A stretch of DNA of 64,000 nt. Source: a virus. The notes under the pieces were generated by a model. That model was given only the letters and a program-made list of their open reading frames with translations. It made no database searches and was not told where the DNA came from. Positions 8,715 through 17,423 of the stretch are shown piece by piece. Made by a program: the position numbers and the translations under genes. Within the stretch, counting starts at the first letter, position 1; every line of letters starts with the position of its first letter. The stretch spans positions 62,001-126,000 of IMG/VR virus record IMGVR_UViG_3300035698_009252. One strand, 5' to 3'.

Positions 8715-8995
8715 ATCGTATCTCCCCTGCGAGCCTCACTTATCCCAAGAACACCCTCTGCAATTCTTTCCACCCGAGCATCTGGCATCTTCTCTCTGAT
8801 TCGGCGAGCAATTTTGTCTGACCCGGTCAAGCTTCTGACGACAACATCAAACTCCGACGCTCCGGCACGCTTCCCGTCGGTAACGATGAATCCTTCCTTC
8901 CGCACCCGGTAAACCTCCCGGCGCACTTCTGTAAGGAACATCGTTGACGTGATAAGGTCACCGATTTCCGCAATTTCTTCAGATAAATCCTTCAT
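8702..8995 (-). CDS. Small structural-module protein
   Basis: 97 residues: helix MKDLSEEIAEIGDLITSTM, Arg-rich centre (RREVYRVRKEG), and a second half carrying KIARRIREKMPDARVERIAE. Overlaps the upstream gene by 4 nt and the downstream gene by 13 nt. Not recognised. Confidence 0.5.
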   Translation of the reverse strand: MKDLSEEIAEIGDLITSTMFLTEVRREVYRVRKEGFIVTDGKRAGASEFDVVVRSLTGSDKIARRIREKMPDARVERIAEGVLGISEARRGDTIWPI

Positions 8996-9384
8996 GGTGT
9001 TTGGTCGTAAATGATGTAAAACAGCTCAACCCCTCCAACGATGTTTGATACCGCATAGAGATTCGCAGCCGCAATCCCGATTCTAACAAGCTGCTCATCC
9101 CCACCATACAGCCGGATGAGCGGATAAAGTGTTCCCCCCGTATAGTTCCCGATATCTATGTAATCTGTCGCCGTGGTCGACAAACTCTTAAACACAGACC
9201 AACCTGGAAGGAGAACGCTTCCCGGCTCAATCAGGACGTCCACGTTCGTGATGGTCATTGTGTTTCTGATAAGGCGAGCGGATGTTGACTCCTGGTCCGC
9301 TTTCAAAGTCTGCGATGCGTAGGAATCGTTAAGAGAACCATTTGCCAACGCCATCTGTAATTTGTATGTAATTTCTAAAGACAT
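8992..9384 (-). CDS. Unknown virion-module protein, beta-rich
   Basis: 130 residues, beta-rich, with MTITNVDVLIEPGSVLLPGW and a Tyr-rich end (LYAVSNIVGGVELFYIIY). Resembles small jelly-roll or decoration-type proteins in composition only. ATG behind AGAGGTGTAAAT. Tight operon with neighbours. Confidence 0.45.
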   Translation of the reverse strand: MSLEITYKLQMALANGSLNDSYASQTLKADQESTSARLIRNTMTITNVDVLIEPGSVLLPGWSVFKSLSTTATDYIDIGNYTGGTLYPLIRLYGGDEQLVRIGIAAANLYAVSNIVGGVELFYIIYDQTP

Positions 9385-9394
9385 ATTTACACCT

Positions 9395-10192
9395 CTACAT
9401 CCATTGGTTAGGCTTGAAGCCCCGCAATCTTCCCGTTAGGAATGGGATTCCGTGCGCTCCCCTTGAGCCACCCATTCCCCGAATCGCATCGTAATAGAAA
9501 GTCGTTGGAGGGGAAAGGTAATTGCCCGACTTGAATTTCTCATTGTCCATCGCCCTATCAGCCCGCGACTCGGCGTTCGACTTCAGGGTCTCAAACTGAC
9601 TGGCAATATCCCCACCGCCACCCTCAATATCGTTCGGCCCGATGGCAAAAAGCAGTCGGTACTTCCACAAATCGTAATCCAGCAGCAATTTCTCCATACA
9701 CTGGGCAAAAGCCAGGTCCGTCATCACGCCGTACCAGAACGTTGGGGCAGTGGCCACCGTATAGCCCGTGGGAGGCCCGTATGCACCGGCATTGATGATT
9801 TGAACGGCACACTTGAAGAACCCCTCAAGGACAGCCACCGGGAAGTAGTCAAACCAGTATGTGCAAAGGACTTCCTCCCTGGGACGGCCATCGCCTCCTA
9901 CCGTTACCGCCCCTGCCTGGAATGTTCCATAGGAGTACCCGACGTTCGTAACGCTTGCTGACGCCAGCTCCTGGCCCATCTTCCATACCCGCAACGGGGC
10001 ATCTTGGAGCCAATTGCCGAAGGTCACCTGCCACGTCAAGTTGTCATCCGGGCTCAAATTGCACGGTTCGTCGTGAATGTGAATCTGCCGAAATGACATC
10101 AGCCGAGGTGTCAAGTACTCATCAATCAGCACGTTGAACTGACTGCTGCTTGCTACCCCGGTTGGTATGTAAGTGCCTGCGAAGACCGCCAT
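9395..10192 (-). CDS. Unknown structural protein
   Basis: 265 residues, rich in Gly, Tyr, Phe and Trp, with several aromatic helices (YWFDYFPVAVLEGFFKCAV, LLLDYDLWKYRLLFAIG) and a Gly-rich C-terminus (GMGGSRGAHG). No leader of the CTS type, unlike the genes just upstream; it marks the switch from the leader array to the neck/tail module. Abundant structural protein by appearance. Not recognised. Confidence 0.5.
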   Translation of the reverse strand: MAVFAGTYIPTGVASSSQFNVLIDEYLTPRLMSFRQIHIHDEPCNLSPDDNLTWQVTFGNWLQDAPLRVWKMGQELASASVTNVGYSYGTFQAGAVTVGGDGRPREEVLCTYWFDYFPVAVLEGFFKCAVQIINAGAYGPPTGYTVATAPTFWYGVMTDLAFAQCMEKLLLDYDLWKYRLLFAIGPNDIEGGGGDIASQFETLKSNAESRADRAMDNEKFKSGNYLSPPTTFYYDAIRGMGGSRGAHGIPFLTGRLRGFKPNQWM

Positions 10193-10204
10193 GATTCCTA
10201 CTCC

Positions 10205-10615
10205 TTAGAACGCTCTTAGGTCCACCCTTCCCGATTCGGAACCGAAGGTATTTGAGAAAATCTTGTCATCATTGGGATGCCATCCGAACATCTTCAAGAA
10301 TTCCTGAAGGCCACGCGGCCCTTCGCCGTGGTAGCCAAAGCTGAACCCATTAAAAGTATGGGTTTCGGTGCTGCCATCCACCACCCACCTGAACCGTGCT
10401 TCCGTAATCCATTCAATGTGTTTGCTGTCGTAGGTAAAGGTCCCGTCGACCAAGAGATATCCAGCCTCCTTGATGCGCCGTGCATTTTCAAGGCTGTCGC
10501 GAGTCGCCCCTTCCCGCTTGAGCTGCAACATCTTCACGACCTGGAAGTCGCTTTTGAGAGCGACCAATTCCTTTGCCACCCCCAAAAGTTCTTTTGCCAC
10601 GGCTTGTCTGTTCAT
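10205..10615 (-). CDS. Leader-array protein (CTS-like), unknown body
   Basis: Start at the ATG of a TAATG junction with the upstream gene. N-terminus MNRQAVAKELLGVAKELVA is the shared amphipathic leader. The body (about 115 residues) has a helix ending RRIKEAG and a beta part with YLLVDGTFTYDSKHIEWI and FNGFSFGYHGEGPRG. Last member of the array in transcription order. Function unknown; packaging inferred from the leader. Confidence 0.65.
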   Translation of the reverse strand: MNRQAVAKELLGVAKELVALKSDFQVVKMLQLKREGATRDSLENARRIKEAGYLLVDGTFTYDSKHIEWITEARFRWVVDGSTETHTFNGFSFGYHGEGPRGLQEFLKMFGWHPNDDKIFSNTFGSESGRVDLRAF

Positions 10616-10962
10616 TACCAACCTCTCATGTATTCGGATATCTCATCACCGTACTTGCGCCAAAGTCGCCTAATCGGGGGAGCATTCAGCAGAAAATGCC
10701 CCTTAGCCGCTTCCAAGAATAGATAAACAGCATCTTTCCCCTTCGTCCCCCACTTGCCGTTCAGTTGCTTTTTAACAGCCGCTAAAGAGTCGACGACCTG
10801 CTTGACAATCGGGGCGGTATTCGGTCTGTCATCAACCGAAGCAAGAGCCCACTTCTCAAGACTCACATACAGCTTCGAAAGACGTTCTCGGGCCATTGGG
10901 TCGTCATCCGCAAACATCTCGGCAATCTCTACCAGTTCCTGTGCAATTGCTTCTCTTTTCAT
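10615..10962 (-). CDS. Leader-array protein (CTS-like), helical body
   Basis: 115 residues. Leader variant MKREAIAQELVEIAEMFAD, more acidic than the consensus. The body is helical, with a conserved-looking LNGKWGTKGKDAVYLFLEA and a C-terminal Tyr/Trp pair (EYMRGW). Coupled by TAATG to the next gene. Confidence 0.6.
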   Translation of the reverse strand: MKREAIAQELVEIAEMFADDDPMARERLSKLYVSLEKWALASVDDRPNTAPIVKQVVDSLAAVKKQLNGKWGTKGKDAVYLFLEAAKGHFLLNAPPIRRLWRKYGDEISEYMRGW

Positions 10963-10976
10963 ATCGCCCTCAATAT

Positions 10977-11555
10977 TTAGAACATCTTCATAAGGGATTT
11001 GGCATAAACCAACGTCAAAGCCCCCATAACCATACCCTCTTCATTGTTGTCGTCCTCGGCATCTAAGAGCATCATCCGCCCTTTGCGACGCATCGAGTCC
11101 AGCTTACCCTTGTCCATCCCTGACAACTTTTTGTAGACGGCCTTTGAAATCCTGTCTATCTCGGAACTGCTAAGGGATACTTCCAAATCCATATCCTTAA
11201 GAACGGATTTCAGCTTCCCCGCCGACAATAGCCCGGCACTATCACTCCGGTGTGCCAACTCGTCCTTGAGCATCCGTTCGATTATCTGATTAACATCACG
11301 GTCAGTCGTGTTGGCACGAGAAGGCGTCTGGAGCGCCCCCCTCGTCCCAACTTGGATATCCCACCAAACCCTTGTCCCGAGACTCCTGTCCGCCGGATTC
11401 CTTACGACATAGACATGGACCCCATCAATCTCTCCGGCCCAAGCATACGCGCCAAGACCTATATCCATTTTCCGAAGTCCCCTCAGAAAGTTCGGAGCCG
11501 CCATCAGTTCCTTAGCAACCCTCACCAACTCTTTTGCTACTGCTTGTCGGTTCAT
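10977..11555 (-). CDS. Leader-array protein (CTS-like), alpha/beta body
   Basis: 192 residues. Leader MNRQAVAKELVRVAKELMA. Residues 25-75 form a beta unit (GAYAWAGEIDGVHVYVVRNP, WWDIQVGTRG); the rest is helical with Ser/Asp-rich turns and a hydrophobic C-terminal helix (MGALTLVYAKSLMKMF). The N-terminal leader is nearly identical to that at 10205, so these two may be recent duplicates at their 5' ends only. Confidence 0.6.
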   Translation of the reverse strand: MNRQAVAKELVRVAKELMAAPNFLRGLRKMDIGLGAYAWAGEIDGVHVYVVRNPADRSLGTRVWWDIQVGTRGALQTPSRANTTDRDVNQIIERMLKDELAHRSDSAGLLSAGKLKSVLKDMDLEVSLSSSEIDRISKAVYKKLSGMDKGKLDSMRRKGRMMLLDAEDDNNEEGMVMGALTLVYAKSLMKMF

Positions 11556-11566
11556 TACGTCCCCCC

Positions 11567-11956
11567 TCAGCTCACATAGGCTGTCACGTCGTACCGGTCC
11601 AGCGGGTCATCGACACTACCGGCCCCCGCCGCAATTACGACTCCGTACAGCACGGTACGACGGCCCTTTTCATTATTGAAATACACTTCGAACTTCCACG
11701 TCTTGCTCTCGGGGACCCCGTCCCGGTTATTGGTATAGAAGTTGTCCGTCATCGCCCAGTCGAATGCGGCAGAATCCAGGGTCTTCCAAATCTGGTTAAC
11801 CCAGCGCCAATCGGTATCCCGGAGAAGCCCCTTTGGAGAGTTACGATGAATCACCTTGTTCACCTCGCGCCGGGCCTTGACATTCTTCATACCGGTGAGG
11901 GAGTTCTCATCTTCGGCCAGGTTCTCGGCGATTCTTATGATTCGTTTTAGGTCCAT
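11567..11956 (-). CDS. Leader-array protein, divergent leader
   Basis: Start at the ATG overlapping the upstream stop (TGATG). N-terminus MDLKRIIRIAENLAEDENS keeps the amphipathic pattern but not the ELVAVA core. The body has Trp/Phe-rich TDWRWVNQIWKTLDSAAFDW and beta strands with TWKFEVYFNNEKGRRTVLYG. 129 residues. Function unknown. Confidence 0.6.
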   Translation of the reverse strand: MDLKRIIRIAENLAEDENSLTGMKNVKARREVNKVIHRNSPKGLLRDTDWRWVNQIWKTLDSAAFDWAMTDNFYTNNRDGVPESKTWKFEVYFNNEKGRRTVLYGVVIAAGAGSVDDPLDRYDVTAYVS

Positions 11957-12855
11957 CAGTGCCCCCATCCCAGTGCTGTTTGATATTTCGGCTTTCCGTC
12001 CCACAGGGTAGCGTGGGCATATGAATTGATACGAACCGAGTTGCCAGGACTCACGCGCTTTCTCATTTTCGGGCCAGTGAATTTGCCAGGAGCCGCTGAG
12101 ACATAAGCGGCACCTCTCTCCTCCTTGACAATCTTGGACCCTATTTCCCGGATAATCACGCTCTTTTCGCCCGCCTCGACGACCTCGTAGAAATCGATAT
12201 TGGTCTGGTCATAGCCCCACGAGGTGTACAAAATCGAGCCCACCACCAACCCGTGCTTGAATTCGTTCCGTTCCTTCTGGCGCTTCTGCTTGTCCTTGAG
12301 CCGCCCCTGGCGCTGCTCAATAGTCTCATTCACCTTCTTTTCAAACCGGTTCATATCCCGGAACCGGAAATGCCACAAGGGTTTCTGTGCCCGGCCCTGG
12401 AACGCAACACCGTAAAGATTGCCGTTCTGCTCATAGCTCCACGCCTCAATGTCCACGTCCGAGGGTATTTTAACTTCCTGGATGTTCTGATGGCGTGCCG
12501 GATTCGGACGATAGAACTCCCGCTTTTGAACCATCCGAAGTGCGGTCCTCTCTCTGGAGGAAGCAAAATACACCCTGCGAATGTCTTTCAGGAGCCTCCG
12601 AACCTTCTCCGGGGTCACGCTGTTCAGTCTCCCCGCGTCAATTGTGTAATCGTCACCGTCGAACAAGTCCCAGCGGCCACTGTCCTTCTCGATGAATACA
12701 CGCATCCCCTTCTGCCTGCGACTGATATACTCAAGGCCGTTACCCGCGTCCATGTTCGCCCATGCCCGGCTCACATCAAAATCGGGGTCACCACGACGAG
12801 CCATCAAGTCCTTCGCTACGGCCACCAACTCTTTTGCCACTGCTTTCACATTCAT
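11956..12855 (-). CDS. Leader-array protein (CTS-like) with a SWGYDQTNIDFYEV domain
   Basis: 299 residues. Leader MNVKAVAKELVAVAKDLMARR. After a beta/helix part comes a very basic helix (RLKDKQKRQKERNEFKHG), then a small beta domain with SILYTSWGYDQTNIDFYEV, a motif I have seen in uncharacterised phage and bacterial proteins, and a C-terminal Lys/Arg-rich part (GKFTGPKMRKRVSPG). The basic helix suggests nucleic-acid contact. Function unknown. Confidence 0.6.
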   Translation of the reverse strand: MNVKAVAKELVAVAKDLMARRGDPDFDVSRAWANMDAGNGLEYISRRQKGMRVFIEKDSGRWDLFDGDDYTIDAGRLNSVTPEKVRRLLKDIRRVYFASSRERTALRMVQKREFYRPNPARHQNIQEVKIPSDVDIEAWSYEQNGNLYGVAFQGRAQKPLWHFRFRDMNRFEKKVNETIEQRQGRLKDKQKRQKERNEFKHGLVVGSILYTSWGYDQTNIDFYEVVEAGEKSVIIREIGSKIVKEERGAAYVSAAPGKFTGPKMRKRVSPGNSVRINSYAHATLWDGKPKYQTALGWGH

Positions 12856-12862
12856 AGTTCTC

Positions 12863-13273
12863 TTACCTTACGTTGTAATCGGCTTCTTTGGTCTCTTCCG
12901 AAAACGACTTGAGTTTGTACTTGGGGCTGTACTTCGTCTGCAAACGGGGCAATAGCTTATCCGCGTTTGCCTGGGTCCCGGCAATCACCTTCAACTTAGC
13001 CGATGTCACAAACCGACTGCCACGGTACTGTCCCAGGGAAATCTTCAGTTCGACGACCCTTATGCCACTGGCCGTTAAATCGTCCGTTAGGGCCTTTGTG
13101 ATGTCCACAACGGCCTGGTCTTCCCACTGGTTCTTGAGTTTCTTGGCCTTCAGGCGAATATCGAAAAAGACGCCCGCAAACAAATCGGTTGGGCGCTCTT
13201 TCGAGAAAAAGAACGAGGCAGCAACAGCCTCTGTGGCCGCGACTTGCCTCGTTATCCTTTTGATTCTCTCCAT
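12863..13273 (-). CDS. Unknown protein with divergent leader, after promoter B
   Basis: 136 residues. N-terminus MERIKRITRQVAATEAVAAS has leader-like amphipathicity. The body alternates strands and helices (FAGVFFDIRLKAKKL, IRVVELKISLGQYRGSRFV, SAKLKVIAGTQANADKLL), like a ferredoxin-like fold. First gene after the promoter-like element at 13284-13320. Not recognised. Confidence 0.55.
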   Translation of the reverse strand: MERIKRITRQVAATEAVAASFFFSKERPTDLFAGVFFDIRLKAKKLKNQWEDQAVVDITKALTDDLTASGIRVVELKISLGQYRGSRFVTSAKLKVIAGTQANADKLLPRLQTKYSPKYKLKSFSEETKEADYNVR

Positions 13274-13283
13274 GATGGTGTCT

Positions 13284-13320
13284 CCACCTATAGAGAGAAT
13301 ATCAATGAATTATCACACCA
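13284..13320 (-). promoter_or_regulatory. Phage late promoter-like element B
   Basis: Minus strand GTGTGATAATTC, ATTGATA, 8 nt, ATAGGTGGAG, directly upstream of the gene at 12863-13273. The first T of the TTTGATA core is A in this copy. Confidence 0.8.
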
Positions 13321-13339
13321 CGGAGCACATCACGCGAAG

Positions 13340-13990
13340 CTACCCAGCAAATCGATTGCCCTTAGATGAGTTGTCCTTCAACCACAAGGGTTGAAGATTT
13401 TCCAATGCCCAGCACTCTCGGAACTGCTCATCATCTGGATTCTGCATGGAGAACCAACTTTTCGGCACAACATGGTCAACCTGCCACCCTTGCTTGCCTC
13501 CATAATTGTCCCAACTCATGCCATCCGAGAACTGCCCCTTCAAGTGGGCCATTAGCTCTTCCAATGTAAAATCGACCAGCTCTTCCCAATGACGACCGCC
13601 TTTGGAACTCCCGCCGTTTAGATGGTCACGCAAAGAATACCACACCTGGAAACCCACCCGCCGGGAGATTCGGATGCCTGGCTTACTCGTATATCGGCGA
13701 GAGGCGGCTGCTTGCAGTTCACGAGTCCGTGGCCGCTTCCCGTACTCCTTCGCATACACCCGTTGCCGGGCATTCCTCCGTTTTCGGAACTCCGGGTCGG
13801 CAGCATTCTTTCGATAACGAGCTAAAGCAGAAGCCTTCCGGGCCTCCTTGTTCTCCTGGTAACTCTGTTTACAATGCGCCTTGGCACAATCTCGACACCA
13901 GTTGAACAAGCCATCTTTGGCCTTACTATCCTTGCCGAACTCAGATACTACATCCTTCGGATGACCACATTTGGTACACCGTTTTTCCAT
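13340..13990 (-). CDS. HNH homing endonuclease-like protein
   Basis: 216 residues. N-terminal zinc-binding pattern (CTKCGHPK, then CRDCAKAHC), a long Arg/Lys helix region, and a C-terminal HNH core: QVDHVVPKSWF (H of the motif) followed by ALENLQPLWLKDNSSKGN (N and H-like positions). The family makes nicks or breaks at specific sites and is often mobile in phage genomes. It sits alone between promoter-like elements C and B, as an insertion would. No intron borders are evident. Confidence 0.8.
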   Translation of the reverse strand: MEKRCTKCGHPKDVVSEFGKDSKAKDGLFNWCRDCAKAHCKQSYQENKEARKASALARYRKNAADPEFRKRRNARQRVYAKEYGKRPRTRELQAAASRRYTSKPGIRISRRVGFQVWYSLRDHLNGGSSKGGRHWEELVDFTLEELMAHLKGQFSDGMSWDNYGGKQGWQVDHVVPKSWFSMQNPDDEQFRECWALENLQPLWLKDNSSKGNRFAG

Positions 13991-14000
13991 AATATGCCTC

Positions 14001-14030
14001 CATCTATGGTCGGCATATCAAAGAAAACTC
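14001..14030 (-). promoter_or_regulatory. Phage late promoter-like element C
   Basis: Minus strand TTTGATA, 8 nt, ATAGATGGAG, directly upstream of the HNH gene. The upstream GTGTGATAATTC part is degenerate in this copy. Confidence 0.7.
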
Positions 14031-14364
14031 AGTGAAAGCACATGAGACAGGCGGAGGGCATCAATAGTATCCATGAGACCACGGCGAAGCACATGCTCTT
14101 CAAACTACGAATGCTACTCACGAACTTCTGAGCCTTGACCGTCCCGGCACCGCCGAAAAACTGGGTTTTGGCGTGCCGGATATGTTCTTCGCGCATTTCG
14201 AAGACAAACACAACCTTCCGGTTTCCATTCGGGGACTGACCCGTCTCAGTCGTTACGAGAGGGAAATCCAGCGAGCACAAATAGGCCGCAAAATAAATGT
14301 CCGAAGTCCTATAGAGCTTCTTTTTAGCCTCAGACGCCCCGGACGTCTCCGTTTCCGTAGTCAT
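14029..14364 (-). CDS. DUF5659-like small protein with C-terminal membrane helix
   Basis: Start chosen at MTTETETSG behind GGGAGGCGGCGGC; longer readings lack a ribosome site. 111 residues. The core (LYRTSDIYFAAYLCSLDF through VVFVFEMREEHIRHA) resembles the DUF5659 family of small phage and bacterial proteins of unknown function. The last 30 residues (CFAVVSWILLMPSACLMCF) form one hydrophobic helix, probably membrane-inserted. Confidence 0.5.
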   Translation of the reverse strand: MTTETETSGASEAKKKLYRTSDIYFAAYLCSLDFPLVTTETGQSPNGNRKVVFVFEMREEHIRHAKTQFFGGAGTVKAQKFVSSIRSLKSMCFAVVSWILLMPSACLMCFH

Positions 14365-14490
14365 GCCGCCGCCTCCCTTACCTGTTCGATTTCGTATTGC
14401 CATCTGTGAGAGAGTCAGAACGAACAGTGATGACATTTCCGCAACTCCCGAATCTTTGGCCTGTAAGGTCATTGAATCTGGCTTTTCTTT

Positions 14491-14778
14491 TCACTTGGCC
14501 TCCCTCACATCGCCGCCGCCGTAATCGTAAGCCACGGTTTCCACTGGGGCTTTGCGCCCCTTCATCCGTTTTGCTGCCTTCGCGTTGCCATTCCGCATGG
14601 ATTCTCCGAAGGTACTTTTCCGGTTAATACCACCGTCAATCGCTAAAGCGAACGCGCTGAAAACGCGGGAGGCTCGGCCCCCGCACTTGCCACATTTGAC
14701 AGTGCGGGGAGCCTCACCCATACGAAACGGCTTTTCTGCTCGCGTTTCGCAACCGTTGCACTCGAACTCGTACAGCAT
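14491..14778 (-). CDS. FmdB-type zinc ribbon protein
   Basis: 95 residues. MLYEFECNGCETRAEK and VKCGKCGGRASRVFS supply two Cys pairs (CxxC and CxxC), the FmdB/putative regulatory zinc ribbon. Such proteins are common in phages next to structural genes; the role is unknown. The C-terminal half is Lys/Gly-rich and disordered. Confidence 0.65.
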   Translation of the reverse strand: MLYEFECNGCETRAEKPFRMGEAPRTVKCGKCGGRASRVFSAFALAIDGGINRKSTFGESMRNGNAKAAKRMKGRKAPVETVAYDYGGGDVREAK

Positions 14779-14781
14779 GGC

Positions 14782-15900
14782 TTACTCCGAGGCTACGGCT
14801 GTTCTGGTCACCTTCGTTGCCGTTTTGGCCTTGTTTTTCGACCCTCTCGGCCTACCCCTGCCCCGTCGAGGCGCTACTGCCGTTTTCCCGCCCGATTCGA
14901 GCTTTTCAAGGCGAGCCATAACAGCAGCCATGCCACCCTTCAACTCATCGTTCTCGGCCCGTAGAACGGCATTCTCGGCCTCTACAGCCACCTGAGCCCC
15001 TGCTTCCTTGGCCATGTCCGCCTCAAGGGCTTCCACGTCCGCATCTGACACAGTTGTGCCGGAAACGGCGAGCTGGGTTTCCCCAACGATTGAGGACGCG
15101 TCCGTGCCGCCAAGGACTTCCGTTGCCGCTTGCAGCTCTGGCGGGATGTCCTGGTCGATGACAGCCGCCGCCGTGGTGCCATCGGGGACTTCCACACCGG
15201 CCCGCTTGCGTGTCATTTCGACGTGCTTCTTGCGAACCTCGGCCTCGGCCCGCTTGCTTTCGGCATTGGCATCGGCTTCTTCCCGACTGGGAAGGTGTTG
15301 TCCCGCGTTCATGGGGATTTCGCTCCTGCCCACTCCCATACCAAGGCTGTCGTCATGGACCACCGGCATCGCCGCTCTCTGGCGCTTGAGAGCGACACGC
15401 TCGGCCATCGAAGCCATGTCGGTCTTGTCTGCCAAGTCGGCAAGCCTTTCCTCGACAGTCTCGTCGCCCTTGATGACTTCCATGGTCCTGTTGGCCGTCC
15501 GAGCACGGGCATCTGCACGCGAGGCTTCCTTTTCGGCCTGGTGGACCTTAGAGACTTGCGTATGGCGGATGTCAATGACCGGGTGGTCCGATGAATCATC
15601 CTGAACGATAGGCAAATCGTTGTTGGAACGACGAGGAGGGGCGTCCACAATCGTAGGAGCAATGCCTTTGACTTCGTCAAGCATCTCCGGCGAATATGGT
15701 ACAACCCAAGGGTCATCCGGGGTTTTCAGGGCTTGACGCTGGAGGATTTCCAGGTCACGGGTATCGTCGAACTTGCGTCCGTCGACGATGAGGATACCAC
15801 GCTCCTCATCGAGTTCAAGGACAGTCCCTCTTCCGAAGGTCTCCTTGATGTATCCGAGGTGCATTTGACTCGGAATAGTTAGAATCCATTTCGAATTCAT
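14782..15900 (-). CDS. Coiled-coil protein with AT-hook-like C-terminus
   Basis: Start at the third codon (MNSKWILTIPSQ), 6 nt after GAGGAG. About 372 residues. N-terminal 60 residues are beta-like (RGTVLELDEERGILIVDGRKF); the centre is a long charged, Ala-rich coiled coil (residues 110-340). The end carries RRGRGRPRGSKNKAKT, an AT-hook-type DNA-binding tail. Its leader RNA has hairpins and matches the leader of the gene at 37626-38273. Probably an abundant virion or DNA-binding protein; no family recognised. Confidence 0.55.
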   Translation of the reverse strand: MNSKWILTIPSQMHLGYIKETFGRGTVLELDEERGILIVDGRKFDDTRDLEILQRQALKTPDDPWVVPYSPEMLDEVKGIAPTIVDAPPRRSNNDLPIVQDDSSDHPVIDIRHTQVSKVHQAEKEASRADARARTANRTMEVIKGDETVEERLADLADKTDMASMAERVALKRQRAAMPVVHDDSLGMGVGRSEIPMNAGQHLPSREEADANAESKRAEAEVRKKHVEMTRKRAGVEVPDGTTAAAVIDQDIPPELQAATEVLGGTDASSIVGETQLAVSGTTVSDADVEALEADMAKEAGAQVAVEAENAVLRAENDELKGGMAAVMARLEKLESGGKTAVAPRRGRGRPRGSKNKAKTATKVTRTAVASE

Positions 15901-15930
15901 ATCCATCTCCTCTATATGGTGTTATATTTC

Positions 15931-15965
15931 CAGGCTTTTCGCCTGACTCCCAGCGCACCATGCGC
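15931..15965 (-). promoter_or_regulatory. 5' leader hairpins upstream of the AT-hook protein
   Basis: Two hairpins on the minus strand: GCGCATGGTGCGC and CAGGCGAAAAGCCTG (GAAA-type loop), followed by GGAAATAT and AGAGGAGATGGATATG at the start codon. The same arrangement precedes 38273. Could stabilise the mRNA. Confidence 0.4.
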
Positions 15966-15978
15966 CGAAATCTCTCTA

Positions 15979-16539
15979 TCAACCGAGTTTTCCGGCCAAC
16001 TCAACAAGCATGCCATATTCAACCGGGTCTCGGAAAGCATCTTTTCCATCTTTTATGAGGGCCTTGACACGGTCCTTTACTGCATCCGCGCAGCCCTCGT
16101 AAAAGTATTTCTTCTGTTTGTCTATGGCGTCAAAAAGGTCATCATCCCCCAGCAAGGAATAGAGGGCGTCGCTAGGGTCGGTCTTCAAGCTGCTGGGCTC
16201 ATCACCCTGCCGCATGTTGTTGACCATCTTGACGATTTTATCAACGTCCCTGGAGTTGTTCGGTAACGCCCATGTCCCAGCAACTCGCGTGCTTCCCAAT
16301 TTCCCGTTCCAGGGATGGCGTATCTTCAATCGTTTCATTCCGACGCCGACGGCATCTTTAAGGTCAATGATATTACGGATGCCGCTCATCTCAGAGATAT
16401 ACCGTATCAGGCGGTCTCCGTCCCGACGGGATATACCCAAGTCAGTGACATATCTCTCAATCTGGCCCTCCGTAATACCGGACGAGACGAGAGCTTCGGC
16501 AACGGTTATCAGCCGCTTTGCTATCTTCTGGCTATCCAT
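15979..16539 (-). CDS. Leader-array protein (CTS-like), helical body
   Basis: Start at MDSQKIAKRLITVAEALVS, the leader. 186 residues. Body begins with a helix-turn-helix-like segment (ITEGQIERYVTDLGISRRDG), then RLKIRHPWNGKLGSTRVAGTW and an acidic/Lys helical end. Separated from the main array by other genes, so the leader is not restricted to one operon. Confidence 0.6.
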   Translation of the reverse strand: MDSQKIAKRLITVAEALVSSGITEGQIERYVTDLGISRRDGDRLIRYISEMSGIRNIIDLKDAVGVGMKRLKIRHPWNGKLGSTRVAGTWALPNNSRDVDKIVKMVNNMRQGDEPSSLKTDPSDALYSLLGDDDLFDAIDKQKKYFYEGCADAVKDRVKALIKDGKDAFRDPVEYGMLVELAGKLG

Positions 16540-16604
16540 TTCGTTTCCCTTACAGACCAGGGCCAAGGCCAGAAAATATCCTGGCCCAGCCCATCGCCGT
16601 CAAG

Positions 16605-17018
16605 TTACGGAATTGTCACAATAGAACCACCAACGCCACCGAAGTTCGCGCCCGTGCCGTACCGGCGATTGCCTGTTGCGGCAATCAGGGTGTCGGACAA
16701 CGTCTTCTCTGCGTCCGTCATGGGGATTTTGTCGAGGTCCCGACCTACAGCTCCCAGCATCTCCACCAGGACGTACGTCGGCTCGCTGTCGATGTCCCCC
16801 TGATAACTTGAAGCGGCTGCCGTTACGCTCTTCTTGTTGAACGTCGTTTCTAACCATGACCGCGTACCCGTCTGAGTCTGCGGGTTCCAGATGGCCTTCA
16901 GGAACGTCTTGACTGCTGCCAATTCGACTCCCGTGGGCTCTGTGATTCTTGCATTGCGGGCAATGTTCCATACCCACCGTGAATACTGCCACCAACTACC
17001 TGTCGTGCTACCGGCCAT
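16605..17018 (-). CDS. Unknown small protein without leader
   Basis: 137 residues. Trp-rich start (MAGSTTGSWWQYSRWVWNIA), helical centre and Gly-rich end (GTGANFGGVGGSIVTIP). Embedded in the leader array but lacks the leader; could be a virion structural subunit. ATG behind GGAGGCCAGTC. Not recognised. Confidence 0.5.
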   Translation of the reverse strand: MAGSTTGSWWQYSRWVWNIARNARITEPTGVELAAVKTFLKAIWNPQTQTGTRSWLETTFNKKSVTAAASSYQGDIDSEPTYVLVEMLGAVGRDLDKIPMTDAEKTLSDTLIAATGNRRYGTGANFGGVGGSIVTIP

Positions 17019-17137
17019 GACTGGCCTCCTTTCGCTTTTCTGCTCTTAGAGGTCTCGCAAGCGATAACCTCAACATGGTCGCGTTAGTGCTCCATGCCGA
17101 CCCGTATGAGCATAGGGTCAAATCCATCTGACTTCCC

Positions 17138-17416
17138 TTATTGAAATGTGTCCGGGTCCTTGAACGCATCAATGGTCTGACGCACTTCATTCGCCGTCCC
17201 CATGTTCACATCGGACGGGTCTGCGTCATCCATCTCCCGAACCAACGCTTCGCGGGCCTGCATCATCGCCTTAAACGGTTTGTCGGCCTTGGTCAGATAG
17301 TCCTGGTAATCCGTCCAGGCTTCATCTGCCTTCTTCAAGGCACGCACCAAGCCACCGGCTGCCGCAAGTTCTCTTGCCACGGCCACTAACTCTCTTGCTA
17401 TACGCGCATCGTTCAT
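17138..17416 (-). CDS. Leader-array protein (CTS-like), small helical
   Basis: 92 residues. Leader MNDARIARELVAVARELAA, then a charged helical body (KKADEAWTDYQDYLTKADKP) with an acidic turn. The first 15 residues are identical or nearly identical to those of the next gene upstream while the bodies differ. Function unknown. Confidence 0.65.
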   Translation of the reverse strand: MNDARIARELVAVARELAAAGGLVRALKKADEAWTDYQDYLTKADKPFKAMMQAREALVREMDDADPSDVNMGTANEVRQTIDAFKDPDTFQ

Positions 17417-17423
17417 ATCGAGT

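Noticed and set aside
17008-17127. 39-residue frame MDLTLCSYGSAW after GGGAAG
   Set aside because: Too short and without leader or family signal; left as spacer between two genes.
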